The position numbers and the translations under genes were made by a program. From Brenneria izadpanahii (lineage in GTDB: Bacteria; Pseudomonadota; Gammaproteobacteria; Enterobacterales; Enterobacteriaceae): a stretch of 64,000 bases of DNA. This document shows positions 56,519-64,000 of the stretch, piece by piece. The DNA is taken from assembly GCF_017569925.1 (NCBI RefSeq), contig NZ_CP050854.1:4154001-4218000 (forward strand), in the 5' to 3' direction. The notes beneath the pieces are model-generated. The model was given only the letters and a program-made list of their open reading frames with translations, ran no database searches and was not told the origin of the DNA. Numbering within the stretch: position 1 is the stretch's first letter; each line of letters begins with the position of its first letter.

Positions 56519-59500
56519 TTATTCAACATGGCGCAAACGCTGCCACTGGCGACGAGTGGCGCGGCTGGCGCGATCAAGATAGAGGTACACCACCGGCGTG
56601 GTGAACAGCGTAAGTAACTGGCTAAGCGCCAGGCCGCCGGCAATCGCCAGGCCGAGCGGGCTGCGCAGATCGGCGTCGCCGCCGCTGCCCAACGCCAATG
56701 GCAACGCGCCGAAAAAGGCCGCCAGGGTGGTCATCATGATCGGACGAAAGCGCATCAGGCAGGCCTGGGTGATCGCCTGCTGCGGCGACATGCCCTGTTG
56801 ACGCTCGGCCATCAGCGCGAAGTCGATCATCATAATGGCGTTCTTTTTCACGATGCCGATCAGCAGCAGGATGCCGATCAATGCGATCACCGTAAGCTGC
56901 GTGTTGGTCAGCAATAGCAGCAGCAAAGCCCCTACGCCGGCCGACGGCAGCGTCGATAGAATGGTCAGCGGATGAATATAGCTTTCATACAGTACGCCCA
57001 GCACGATGTAGACCGCCGCCAGCGCCGCCAGAATCAGCCACGGCATGGTGGCGGTCAGTTCGCCGAACTCGCGGGCGGTGCCGCTGTATCCGGCCTGCAC
57101 GTCGCTCGGCAGGCCGATCTTCGCCATGGCGTTTTTAATCAGCGTTTGCGCCTGCTCCAGCGAAACGCCGTCCTGCAGGTTGAAGGCGACGGTGCTGGCG
57201 GCGGACTGTCCCTGATGCGCCACCGACAGCGGCGCGGTATCGCTGCTGAAAGTGACGAAGGCGGAGAGCGGCACTTGCTCGCCGTCGTCGTTGACCACCA
57301 ACAGATCTTTGAGCGTGTCCGGGTCGCTGGTGAAGCTGTCGTCCACCGACATCACCACGTGATACTGATTGAGCGTGTGGTACAGAGTGGCTATCTTGCG
57401 CTGGCTGAAAGCGTTATTCAGCAGAGTATCCAGCATATTGACATCCACTCCCAACCGCGTGGCCTTATCGCGGTCGATATTGATCATCACTTCCTGCCCG
57501 CCGGTTTGCGAATCGGAGTCTACGCTGGTCAACTGCGGGATCTGCGCCAGCGCCGCCTGCACCTTCGGCGTCCAGGTGCGCAGGGTATCGAGATCGTCCG
57601 CCTGCAGGGTGTACTGATAGCTGGCGTTGGCGCTGCGGCCGCCGACGCGCAAATCCTGCGCCGCCATCAGGAACACCTGCATGCCGGCGAGATGTTGCGC
57701 CTTGGCGGTCAGGCGGTTGGCGATTTCGCTCGCCGTGGCGCTGCGCTGGCTAAAGTCTTTCAGATGCACGAAGAAGTTGGCGCTATTGCGCGAGCCGAAC
57801 GCGCCGCTGCCCATCGACGCCATCACCCCGTCCACGTCCGGGTCCGCGGCAATCAGTTTGGCGGCCTGCTCCATTTTGGGCTTCATCGCCTGGAACGAGA
57901 TATTCTGGTCGGCGCGCACCATGCCCATCAGCAGCCCGGTATCCTGCGTGGGAAAGAACCCCTTCTGCACCACGGCGTAAAGGAAAATGTTGAGCACCAC
58001 GGTGAGCAGCAGGCTGAACAGCGTCAGGCGCTGGTGCTTCATCACCCACCCCAATCCGCGGGCATAGGCCGCCAGCAGGGCGCTGAGCTGATTTTCGATC
58101 CACTGGTACAGCGGATGCGGACGCTGCGTCACCGTCGGTTTGCGTTTCAGCAGCCGCGAGCAGAGCATCGGCGTCAGGCTAAGCGACACCAACATCGAGA
58201 TCAGCAGCGATACCGTCAGCGTCACCGCGAATTCGCGGAACAGCCGTCCCACTACGCTGCCCATCAGCAGGATTGGGATAAATACCGCCACCAGCGACAG
58301 AGTCATGGACAGCACGGTGGAGCTGACCTCCCGCGCCCCTTTCAGCGACGCCCGCACCGGGCTTAGCCCCTCTTCGATATAACGGGTGATGTTTTCCAGC
58401 ACCACGATGGCATCGTCCACCACAAAACCGGTGGCGATAATCAGCGCCATCAACGACAGATTATCCAGGCTGTAATCCAGCAGATACATCACCGCGCAGG
58501 TGCCGATCAGCGAGACCGGCAGCGCCAGCGCCGGGATAATCACCGCCTGGGCGTTGCGCAGGAACACAAATACCACGGCGATCACCAGCAGCACGGCGAT
58601 CAGCAGCGTCTCTTCGGTATCGTACAGCGAGGCGCGCACGGTGGTGGAACGATCCACCACCAGCTTCAACTGCGTATCCGCCGGCAGATCCTTCTGCAAT
58701 TCCGGCAGCAGCGCCTTGACCGCGTCGATGGTCTGCAGCATGTTGGCGCCCGCCTGCCGCGTCACGCCAATCATCACCGCCGGCTGCTGGTTATAGTAAC
58801 CGGCCTTGTATTTATCTTCGATCGCGTCGTATACCGTCGCCACGTCGCTCAGACGGATCGCCCGGCCATCCTGATAGCTGATCACCAGATTGCGGTACTG
58901 CGCCGCTTTGTCCAGTTGACCGTTGTTATCCACCACCCACGACTGGCTGGCGCCGTTCAAGATGCCTTTCGGCAGGTTGGTGGTGTTATTGGCGATGGCG
59001 GCGCGCACGGTGTCCAGCGATACGCCGAAGTGGGTCAGCATCTGCGGTTGCAGATCGATGCGCACCGCCGGCAGCGCGCTGCCCATCAGCGATACCTCCC
59101 CGACGCCCTGCACCTGGGCGATCTTTTGGTCGATTTTGCTGTCCGCCAGATCGTACAACTCGCCGGGGGGACGCGTCGCCGAGGTCAGCGCCAGCATCAC
59201 GATCGGCGCGTCGGACGGGTTGGCCTTGCGATAAGTCGGCAGCGTCGACATGCTGCTGGGCAGCAGGCTGCGGGCGGCGTTAATCGCCGCCTGCACGTCG
59301 CGCGCCGCGCCGTTGATATCGCGGCTCAGTTCAAACTGCAAAATGATGTTGGTGCTGCCGGACGAACTGCTGGAGGTCATCTCGGTAATACCGGCGATCT
59401 GCCCCAACGCCCGCTCCAGCGGCGTCGCCACCGTGGCGGCCATGGTTTCCGGGCTGGCGCCAGCCAGCGAGCCGGTCACCATGATGGTGGGGAAATCCAC

Positions 59501-59611
59501 CTGCGGCAGCGGCGCCACCGGCAGCAGGCGATAGCCCAGCATGCCAAGCAGCAGGATCGACAGCGTCAGCAATAGCGTGGCGACCGGGCGGAAGATAAAC
59601 AGCCGCACCAT
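56519..59611 (-). CDS. mdtC: MdtC-like RND transporter subunit
   Basis: The 1030-residue RND pump begins MVRLFIFRPVATLLLTLSIL. ALIIATGFVVDDAIVVLENI carries the TM4 Asp pair and GFFPTQDTG lies after TM7; 12 membrane segments and two periplasmic loops fit MdtC. MdtB and MdtC form a B2C heterotrimer in E. coli that exports bile salts, novobiocin and similar compounds. It begins 4 bp after the mdtB stop. Confidence 0.92.
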   Translation of the reverse strand: MVRLFIFRPVATLLLTLSILLLGMLGYRLLPVAPLPQVDFPTIMVTGSLAGASPETMAATVATPLERALGQIAGITEMTSSSSSGSTNIILQFELSRDINGAARDVQAAINAARSLLPSSMSTLPTYRKANPSDAPIVMLALTSATRPPGELYDLADSKIDQKIAQVQGVGEVSLMGSALPAVRIDLQPQMLTHFGVSLDTVRAAIANNTTNLPKGILNGASQSWVVDNNGQLDKAAQYRNLVISYQDGRAIRLSDVATVYDAIEDKYKAGYYNQQPAVMIGVTRQAGANMLQTIDAVKALLPELQKDLPADTQLKLVVDRSTTVRASLYDTEETLLIAVLLVIAVVFVFLRNAQAVIIPALALPVSLIGTCAVMYLLDYSLDNLSLMALIIATGFVVDDAIVVLENITRYIEEGLSPVRASLKGAREVSSTVLSMTLSLVAVFIPILLMGSVVGRLFREFAVTLTVSLLISMLVSLSLTPMLCSRLLKRKPTVTQRPHPLYQWIENQLSALLAAYARGLGWVMKHQRLTLFSLLLTVVLNIFLYAVVQKGFFPTQDTGLLMGMVRADQNISFQAMKPKMEQAAKLIAADPDVDGVMASMGSGAFGSRNSANFFVHLKDFSQRSATASEIANRLTAKAQHLAGMQVFLMAAQDLRVGGRSANASYQYTLQADDLDTLRTWTPKVQAALAQIPQLTSVDSDSQTGGQEVMINIDRDKATRLGVDVNMLDTLLNNAFSQRKIATLYHTLNQYHVVMSVDDSFTSDPDTLKDLLVVNDDGEQVPLSAFVTFSSDTAPLSVAHQGQSAASTVAFNLQDGVSLEQAQTLIKNAMAKIGLPSDVQAGYSGTAREFGELTATMPWLILAALAAVYIVLGVLYESYIHPLTILSTLPSAGVGALLLLLLTNTQLTVIALIGILLLIGIVKKNAIMMIDFALMAERQQGMSPQQAITQACLMRFRPIMMTTLAAFFGALPLALGSGGDADLRSPLGLAIAGGLALSQLLTLFTTPVVYLYLDRASRATRRQWQRLRHVE

Positions 59612-59614
59612 GAC

Positions 59615-62600
59615 TTACTCTCCGCCCCGCGACTGCTGCCGGGCGTTTTGCATATAGCGCTTGCCGCGCTGCGCCAGACCGTCGAACCACAAGTAGATCA
59701 CCGGCGTGGAGAACAGCGTCAGCACCTGGCTGACGATCAAACCGCCGACGATCACCAGCCCCAGCGGCTGACGCAGCTCCGCGCCGGAGCCGGACGCCAG
59801 CATCAGCGGCAGCGCGCCGAGCAGCGCCGCCATGGTGGTCATCAGGATCGGTCTGAAACGCAGCAGACAGGCCTGATGGATCGCCTCGCGCGGGCTGAGG
59901 CGCTGATGATTCTCGGCCTCAAGCGCAAAGTCGATCATCATAATGGCGTTCTTTTTGACGATGCCGATCAGCAAAATGACCCCGATCAGCGCAATCATGC
60001 TGAATTCGCTGCCGGCCAGCAGCAGGATAAGCAGCGCTCCCACCGCCGCCGAAGGCAGCGTCGACAGAATGGTGACCGGATGAATAAAACTTTCATACAG
60101 AATGCCGAGCACCACGTACATGGTGAGCAGCGCCGCCAGAATCAGCCACAGCGTGTTGCTGCTGGCGCTTTGGAACGCGGCGGCCTCTCCCTGATAACGC
60201 AGCGTAATGCTGGAAGGCAGCGCCAGTTGCTTACTGACGTCGGCGATCGCCTGCTGCGCCTCTTCCAGCGAATAGCCGTCATTCAGGTTGAACGACACCG
60301 TCACCGCCGGGAACTGGTTCAGCCGCATATGCATCAGCGAGCCGGTGCGCTGGTGAATGGTGGCGATCGAGGTCAGTTTCACCATGTTGGCGGTAGAACT
60401 GGCCGACGACGATGAGGACGTGGAAGTTGAAGATGACGAGGTTGAAGAGGTCGAGGTTGAAGATGACGAACTGCCGCTGTCGGAGGACGCCGTGCCGGCC
60501 AGCCAAATATCATCGAACGACGCCGGAGATTGTTGATAGTCCGGCGCCACTTCCAGCACCACGCGATACTGGTTCGACTGGGTGAAAATGGTCGATACCA
60601 GGCGCTGCCCGAAGGCGTTGTACAGCGCGGTATCAATGTCCGACGCGGTGATGCCGTAGCGCGCGGCCTTGTCGCGGTTCATCTCGACATAGGAGACCTG
60701 CCCCTGATCCTGCAGATTGCTGACCACTTCGCTGAATTCGGGCCGTTTCGCCAGTGCCGATACCAACGCGGGCGACCATTTCACCAGATTTTCGCTGTCG
60801 GAATCATCCAGCGTGAACTGATACTGACTCGGCGTGACCTGATCGTTCACCGTCAGATCCTGTGCCGATTGCAGATAGATCTCGATGCCCGGCACGCTGC
60901 TTACCGCCTGTTTCAACTCCGCGATCACCCGATCGGCGCGCTCGTCGCGCTCATCGAACGACTTGAGATTAATCTGCATGCGGCCGCTGTTCAGGCTGGT
61001 GTTGCTGCCGTCGATGCCGATGGTGGACGAGACGCTCTCGACCGCCGGATTCTGTAAAATCACATCCGCCAGCGCCTGCTGCCGCTTGGCCATTTCACCA
61101 AAAGAGACATCCTGCGACGCCACGGTGATGCCCTGAATCAGCCCGGTATCCTGGGTGGGGAAAAAGCCTTTGGGGATAACCAGATAGAGCAGCGCCGTCA
61201 GCACGAAGGTGCCCAACGCCACCAGCAGCGTCAATTTCTGATGATTTAACACGATCGTCAGCAGGCGATCGTAGCCGTGCACCAGCTTGTCGAAAAATTC
61301 GCCGCCCTTGCGTGAAAAGCGCGATTGCTTTTCCGGCGGAATGTGGCGCAGTAAATAGGCGCAAAGCATCGGCGTCAGCGTTAACGACACCAGCATCGAC
61401 ACCAGTATCGCCACCGCCAGGGTAATGGCGAACTCGCGGAACAACCGCCCCACCACGTCGCCCATAAACAGCAACGGGATCAGCACGGCGATCAGCGAGA
61501 AGGTCAGCGAGATAATAGTGAAGCCAATCTGCTGCGAGCCTTTCAGCGCCGCCTGCATCGGCGTTTCGCCCTCTTCCAGCCGGCGGGAAATATTCTCCAC
61601 CACCACGATGGCGTCATCGATAACGAAGCCGGTGGCGATGGTCAGCGCCATCAGCGACAGGTTGTTGAGGCTGAAATCGGCCAGATACATCACGCCGAAG
61701 GTGCCTATCAGCGACAAAGGGACGGCCACGCTTGGGATCAGCGTGGCGGCGATATTGCGCAAGAACAGGAAAGTCACCATGATGACCAACGCAATCGACA
61801 GCATCAGTTCGAACTGTACATCGCTGATTGAGGCGCGGATGGTTTGCGTGCGATCGGACAGTATCTCCATTTTCACGCCATCCGGCAGCGCCGCCTGCAG
61901 CGTCGGCAGTTGGGCCTTGATGTTATCCACCACCGAGATCACGTTGGCGCCGGGCTGGCGCTGCACGCTGATGACAATCGCCGGATTGCGGTTGGCCCAG
62001 GCCGACTGATAGCTGTTTTCCGAGGCTTCCTCGATATGGGCGATATCGCGCAGGCGCAGCGCCGCGCCGTTTTGATAGGCCAGAATCAGATTGCCGTACT
62101 CTTCGGCGGTACGCAGTTGGTCGTTGGCGTCGATGGTGACCGAATGATACTTGCCGTCGAAGCCGCCCTTCGAACCATTAACATTGCTGTTGCTAATCAA
62201 CGTATTGACGTCTTCCAGCGTCAATCCCCGCGCCGCCAGCGCTTTGGGATCCGCCTGTACGCGGATCGCCGGCTGATGACCGCCCGCCAGCGTGACCATG
62301 CCTACGCCGGAAATCTGCGACAGCTTGAGCGCGATGCGCGTGTTCACCAGATCCTGCACTTTGATCAGCGGCAGCGTATCCGAACTGGCGGCAAGGGTGA
62401 TCACCGCGCTATCCGCCGGATTGACCTTTTTATAGGTCGGCGGATTGGGTAAATCGGAGGGCAACAGACTGTCGGCGGCATTGATCGCCGCCTGCACTTC
62501 CTGCTCCGCGACGTCCAACGACAGATCGAGCGAAAACTTTAGGGTAATCAACGAAGAACCGCTGCTGCTGTTGGAGGTCATCTGGCTCAGTCCCGCCATT

Positions 62601-62818
62601 TGCCCAAGCTGGCGCTCCAGCGGCCCGGTCACGGATGACGCCATCACATCCGGGCTGGCGCCCGGATAAAGCGTCGTCACCTGAATAGTGGGGTAATCAA
62701 CCTGCGGCAGCGCGGAGGTCGAAAGCGTGCGATAAGCAAAAATCCCGGAAATCAACACGCCCACCATCAGCAAGATGGTGGCGACCGGACGCTCAATAAA
62801 TATTCGTGACGGATTCAT
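59615..62818 (-). CDS. mdtB: MdtB-like RND transporter subunit with a Ser/Thr-rich insert
   Basis: The 1067-residue RND pump begins [19 protein letters not shown] and contains [20 protein letters not shown] (TM4 Asp pair) and GFFPTQDTG. It pairs with MdtC. It is about 27 residues longer than E. coli MdtB because of a low-complexity Ser/Thr stretch at residues 776-809 (nucleotides 60392-60493), located in the second periplasmic loop between IWLAG and [10 protein letters not shown]. The insert is encoded by imperfect tandem repeats of TCATCTTCAAC and looks like expansion by slippage. The start overlaps the mdtA stop (ATGA). Confidence 0.92.
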   Translation of the reverse strand: MNPSRIFIERPVATILLMVGVLISGIFAYRTLSTSALPQVDYPTIQVTTLYPGASPDVMASSVTGPLERQLGQMAGLSQMTSNSSSGSSLITLKFSLDLSLDVAEQEVQAAINAADSLLPSDLPNPPTYKKVNPADSAVITLAASSDTLPLIKVQDLVNTRIALKLSQISGVGMVTLAGGHQPAIRVQADPKALAARGLTLEDVNTLISNSNVNGSKGGFDGKYHSVTIDANDQLRTAEEYGNLILAYQNGAALRLRDIAHIEEASENSYQSAWANRNPAIVISVQRQPGANVISVVDNIKAQLPTLQAALPDGVKMEILSDRTQTIRASISDVQFELMLSIALVIMVTFLFLRNIAATLIPSVAVPLSLIGTFGVMYLADFSLNNLSLMALTIATGFVIDDAIVVVENISRRLEEGETPMQAALKGSQQIGFTIISLTFSLIAVLIPLLFMGDVVGRLFREFAITLAVAILVSMLVSLTLTPMLCAYLLRHIPPEKQSRFSRKGGEFFDKLVHGYDRLLTIVLNHQKLTLLVALGTFVLTALLYLVIPKGFFPTQDTGLIQGITVASQDVSFGEMAKRQQALADVILQNPAVESVSSTIGIDGSNTSLNSGRMQINLKSFDERDERADRVIAELKQAVSSVPGIEIYLQSAQDLTVNDQVTPSQYQFTLDDSDSENLVKWSPALVSALAKRPEFSEVVSNLQDQGQVSYVEMNRDKAARYGITASDIDTALYNAFGQRLVSTIFTQSNQYRVVLEVAPDYQQSPASFDDIWLAGTASSDSGSSSSSTSTSSTSSSSTSTSSSSSASSTANMVKLTSIATIHQRTGSLMHMRLNQFPAVTVSFNLNDGYSLEEAQQAIADVSKQLALPSSITLRYQGEAAAFQSASSNTLWLILAALLTMYVVLGILYESFIHPVTILSTLPSAAVGALLILLLAGSEFSMIALIGVILLIGIVKKNAIMMIDFALEAENHQRLSPREAIHQACLLRFRPILMTTMAALLGALPLMLASGSGAELRQPLGLVIVGGLIVSQVLTLFSTPVIYLWFDGLAQRGKRYMQNARQQSRGGE

Positions 62819-64000
62819 TGAGCCTTGGCGCTCCCACTGGCCGCGCCGGTTTGCTCTTGCTCCGCTGTCACTACGCTGACTTTACTGCCGTTGGCCAGGC
62901 GATCGACGCCTTCCGTCACCACCCGATCCCCCGGCGCCACGCCGGAAATAATCGCCCGTTGGTCTTCACCGAAACTCGGCCCGGTTTCCACCACTTTGCG
63001 CGTCACGGTATTGTCCTGGTTGATCACGAAGACAAAGCTGCCGTCGCTGCTAAGCTGCAGCGCCTGGGAAGGTATCACCGTCGCCTGCGATAGCAGACCG
63101 ATTTGCAGCCGCACGTTGACGAATTGGTTGGCATACAGCGCCTCATCCTCATTATCGAACAGGGCTTTTAACTGCACGGTGCCGGTGCTGGTGTCGATGC
63201 TGTTGCTGATGAATTGCGCTTTGCCTTCCGCCAGAATCGTTTTGTTATCCTGATCAAAAGCGCTTACCGGCATACTCTGCCCGTTATGCAGCGCCTTCAA
63301 CAATACCGGAATGTTGCTTTGCGGCACGCTGAAAGTCACCGCCGCGGGTTGAGTTTGCGTAATGGTGACGATGCCGGTGGTATCGCTGCTGGTTACCATA
63401 TTGCCCGCATCCACCAGGCGCAGACCGACGCGGCCGCTAATCGGCGCCGTGATGCGCGCGTATTCGAGATTCAGCTTCGCGGCGGCGATTTGCGCCTCAT
63501 CGGCTTTGATCGCCCCGCTGTACTGCCCGACGGTGGCGATCTGCGTATCCAGATCCTGGCGGGAAAGCGAATCCTGGGCGAAGAGTTTTTTATAGCGTTC
63601 CAGAGTTAGCTGCGCGCTTTTCAGCAGCGCCTGATTTTCACTCAGTTCAGCCTGATACTGCGCCAGCGTCGCCTGGTAGCTGCGCGGGTCGATCTGCGCC
63701 AGCAGTTGGCCGGCTTCAACCTTCTGCCCTTCGGTAAAATAGACTTTCATTAACTGGCCATCGACGCGGCTGGTCACCGTTACCGAGGCATTCGGCGTTA
63801 CCGTACCCAGCGCGTTGAGGTACACCGGCACATCCGCCTGGGTGGCGCTTCCGGCATGAACCAGCGTGCTTGCGCCGCCCATCATCATACCGGCCCCCGG
63901 ACCGCCAGGTCCGCCCGGCCGCCCCATACCGTTCTGCCCGCTCTGTCCGTGCGGCCACAAACGCCAGACCACGCCGGCGATAATTAACACTAATACGACA
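62815..64000 (-). CDS. mdtA: MdtA-like RND adaptor, 5' end beyond the window
   Basis: The visible 395 residues include the end of an N-terminal membrane helix ([15 protein letters not shown]), a Gly/Pro/Met-rich linker, lipoyl half-motifs ([21 protein letters not shown] and [20 protein letters not shown]), an alpha hairpin and beta-barrel domains as in MdtA. It connects MdtBC to the outer-membrane factor. The frame is still open at base 64000, so the start codon lies outside the window; the GTG at 63990 is inside the membrane helix and is not the start. Confidence 0.9.
   Translation of the reverse strand, partial: VVLVLIIAGVVWRLWPHGQSGQNGMGRPGGPGGPGAGMMMGGASTLVHAGSATQADVPVYLNALGTVTPNASVTVTSRVDGQLMKVYFTEGQKVEAGQLLAQIDPRSYQATLAQYQAELSENQALLKSAQLTLERYKKLFAQDSLSRQDLDTQIATVGQYSGAIKADEAQIAAAKLNLEYARITAPISGRVGLRLVDAGNMVTSSDTTGIVTITQTQPAAVTFSVPQSNIPVLLKALHNGQSMPVSAFDQDNKTILAEGKAQFISNSIDTSTGTVQLKALFDNEDEALYANQFVNVRLQIGLLSQATVIPSQALQLSSDGSFVFVINQDNTVTRKVVETGPSFGEDQRAIISGVAPGDRVVTEGVDRLANGSKVSVVTAEQEQTGAASGSAKAQ

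Noticed and set aside
56972..58366. A 464-codon frame antisense to mdtC, and similarly long frames antisense to yfhM, arnA and mdtB.
   Set aside because: Arg/His/Gln-rich translations typical of the complement of GC-rich genes; the sense strand carries conserved proteins.

Overview
The window reads as chromosomal DNA of an enterobacterium, most likely a plant-associated member of the Pectobacteriaceae (Brenneria, Pectobacterium, Dickeya or Lonsdalea type). This rests on the complete arnBCADTEF-ugd lipid A operon, emrAB, pbpC beside a giant alpha-2-macroglobulin, gss/yghU, a sucrose PTS operon and an mdtABC-type pump. The species call is inference from gene content only. I saw no rRNA, tRNA, CRISPR array or complete insertion sequence.

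Left arm (1-15.3 kb) is accessory DNA. It opens inside a defence locus: DarG antitoxin, type I restriction subunit HsdR, a YgjP-like zinc metallopeptidase, and a primase-helicase of the TOTE conflict-system type. A decayed tyrosine integrase follows at 7682. Next is a four-gene minus-strand operon (11121 to 7816): a flavodoxin-fold reductase, a 54-residue protein that looks like a LysW-type amino-group carrier, an MFS exporter split by a frameshift in a 9-base A run, and an ATP-grasp ligase. The carrier's expected C-terminal Trp-Gly-Glu tail is interrupted by an in-frame TAA. I regard this as the most novel part of the window. A LysR regulator, a TacAT-like toxin-antitoxin pair with a damaged antitoxin, a secreted carboxylesterase and a thiolase remnant follow.

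Middle (15.3-38.7 kb) is an envelope and drug-resistance block. It starts with an outer-membrane factor-emrA-emrB tripartite pump on the plus strand. On the minus strand, read from 31.2 kb downwards, lie a response regulator and histidine kinase, a MipA/OmpV outer-membrane protein, then arnB-C-A-D-T-E-F and ugd, which make 4-amino-4-deoxy-L-arabinose lipid A. Diverging from it are a second histidine kinase, whose own response regulator survives only as a tail, and an RND adaptor-pump pair. Similar 11-bp direct repeats sit before mipA, before the RND genes and in the regulator's leader, so one regulator may control all of them. A TetR/quinone-reductase divergent pair with a perfect 19-bp inverted repeat lies between two copies of a GC-rich hairpin repeat.

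Right arm (38.7-64 kb) carries pbpC and yfhM (periplasmic surveillance), a short scrAB sucrose operon with a CRP-type promoter and a palindromic repeat in its leader, gss and yghU (glutathionylspermidine and glutathione chemistry), an alpha/beta hydrolase, and an mdtA-mdtB-mdtC-outer-membrane-factor operon running off the right edge. MdtB carries an unusual 34-residue Ser/Thr-rich insert.
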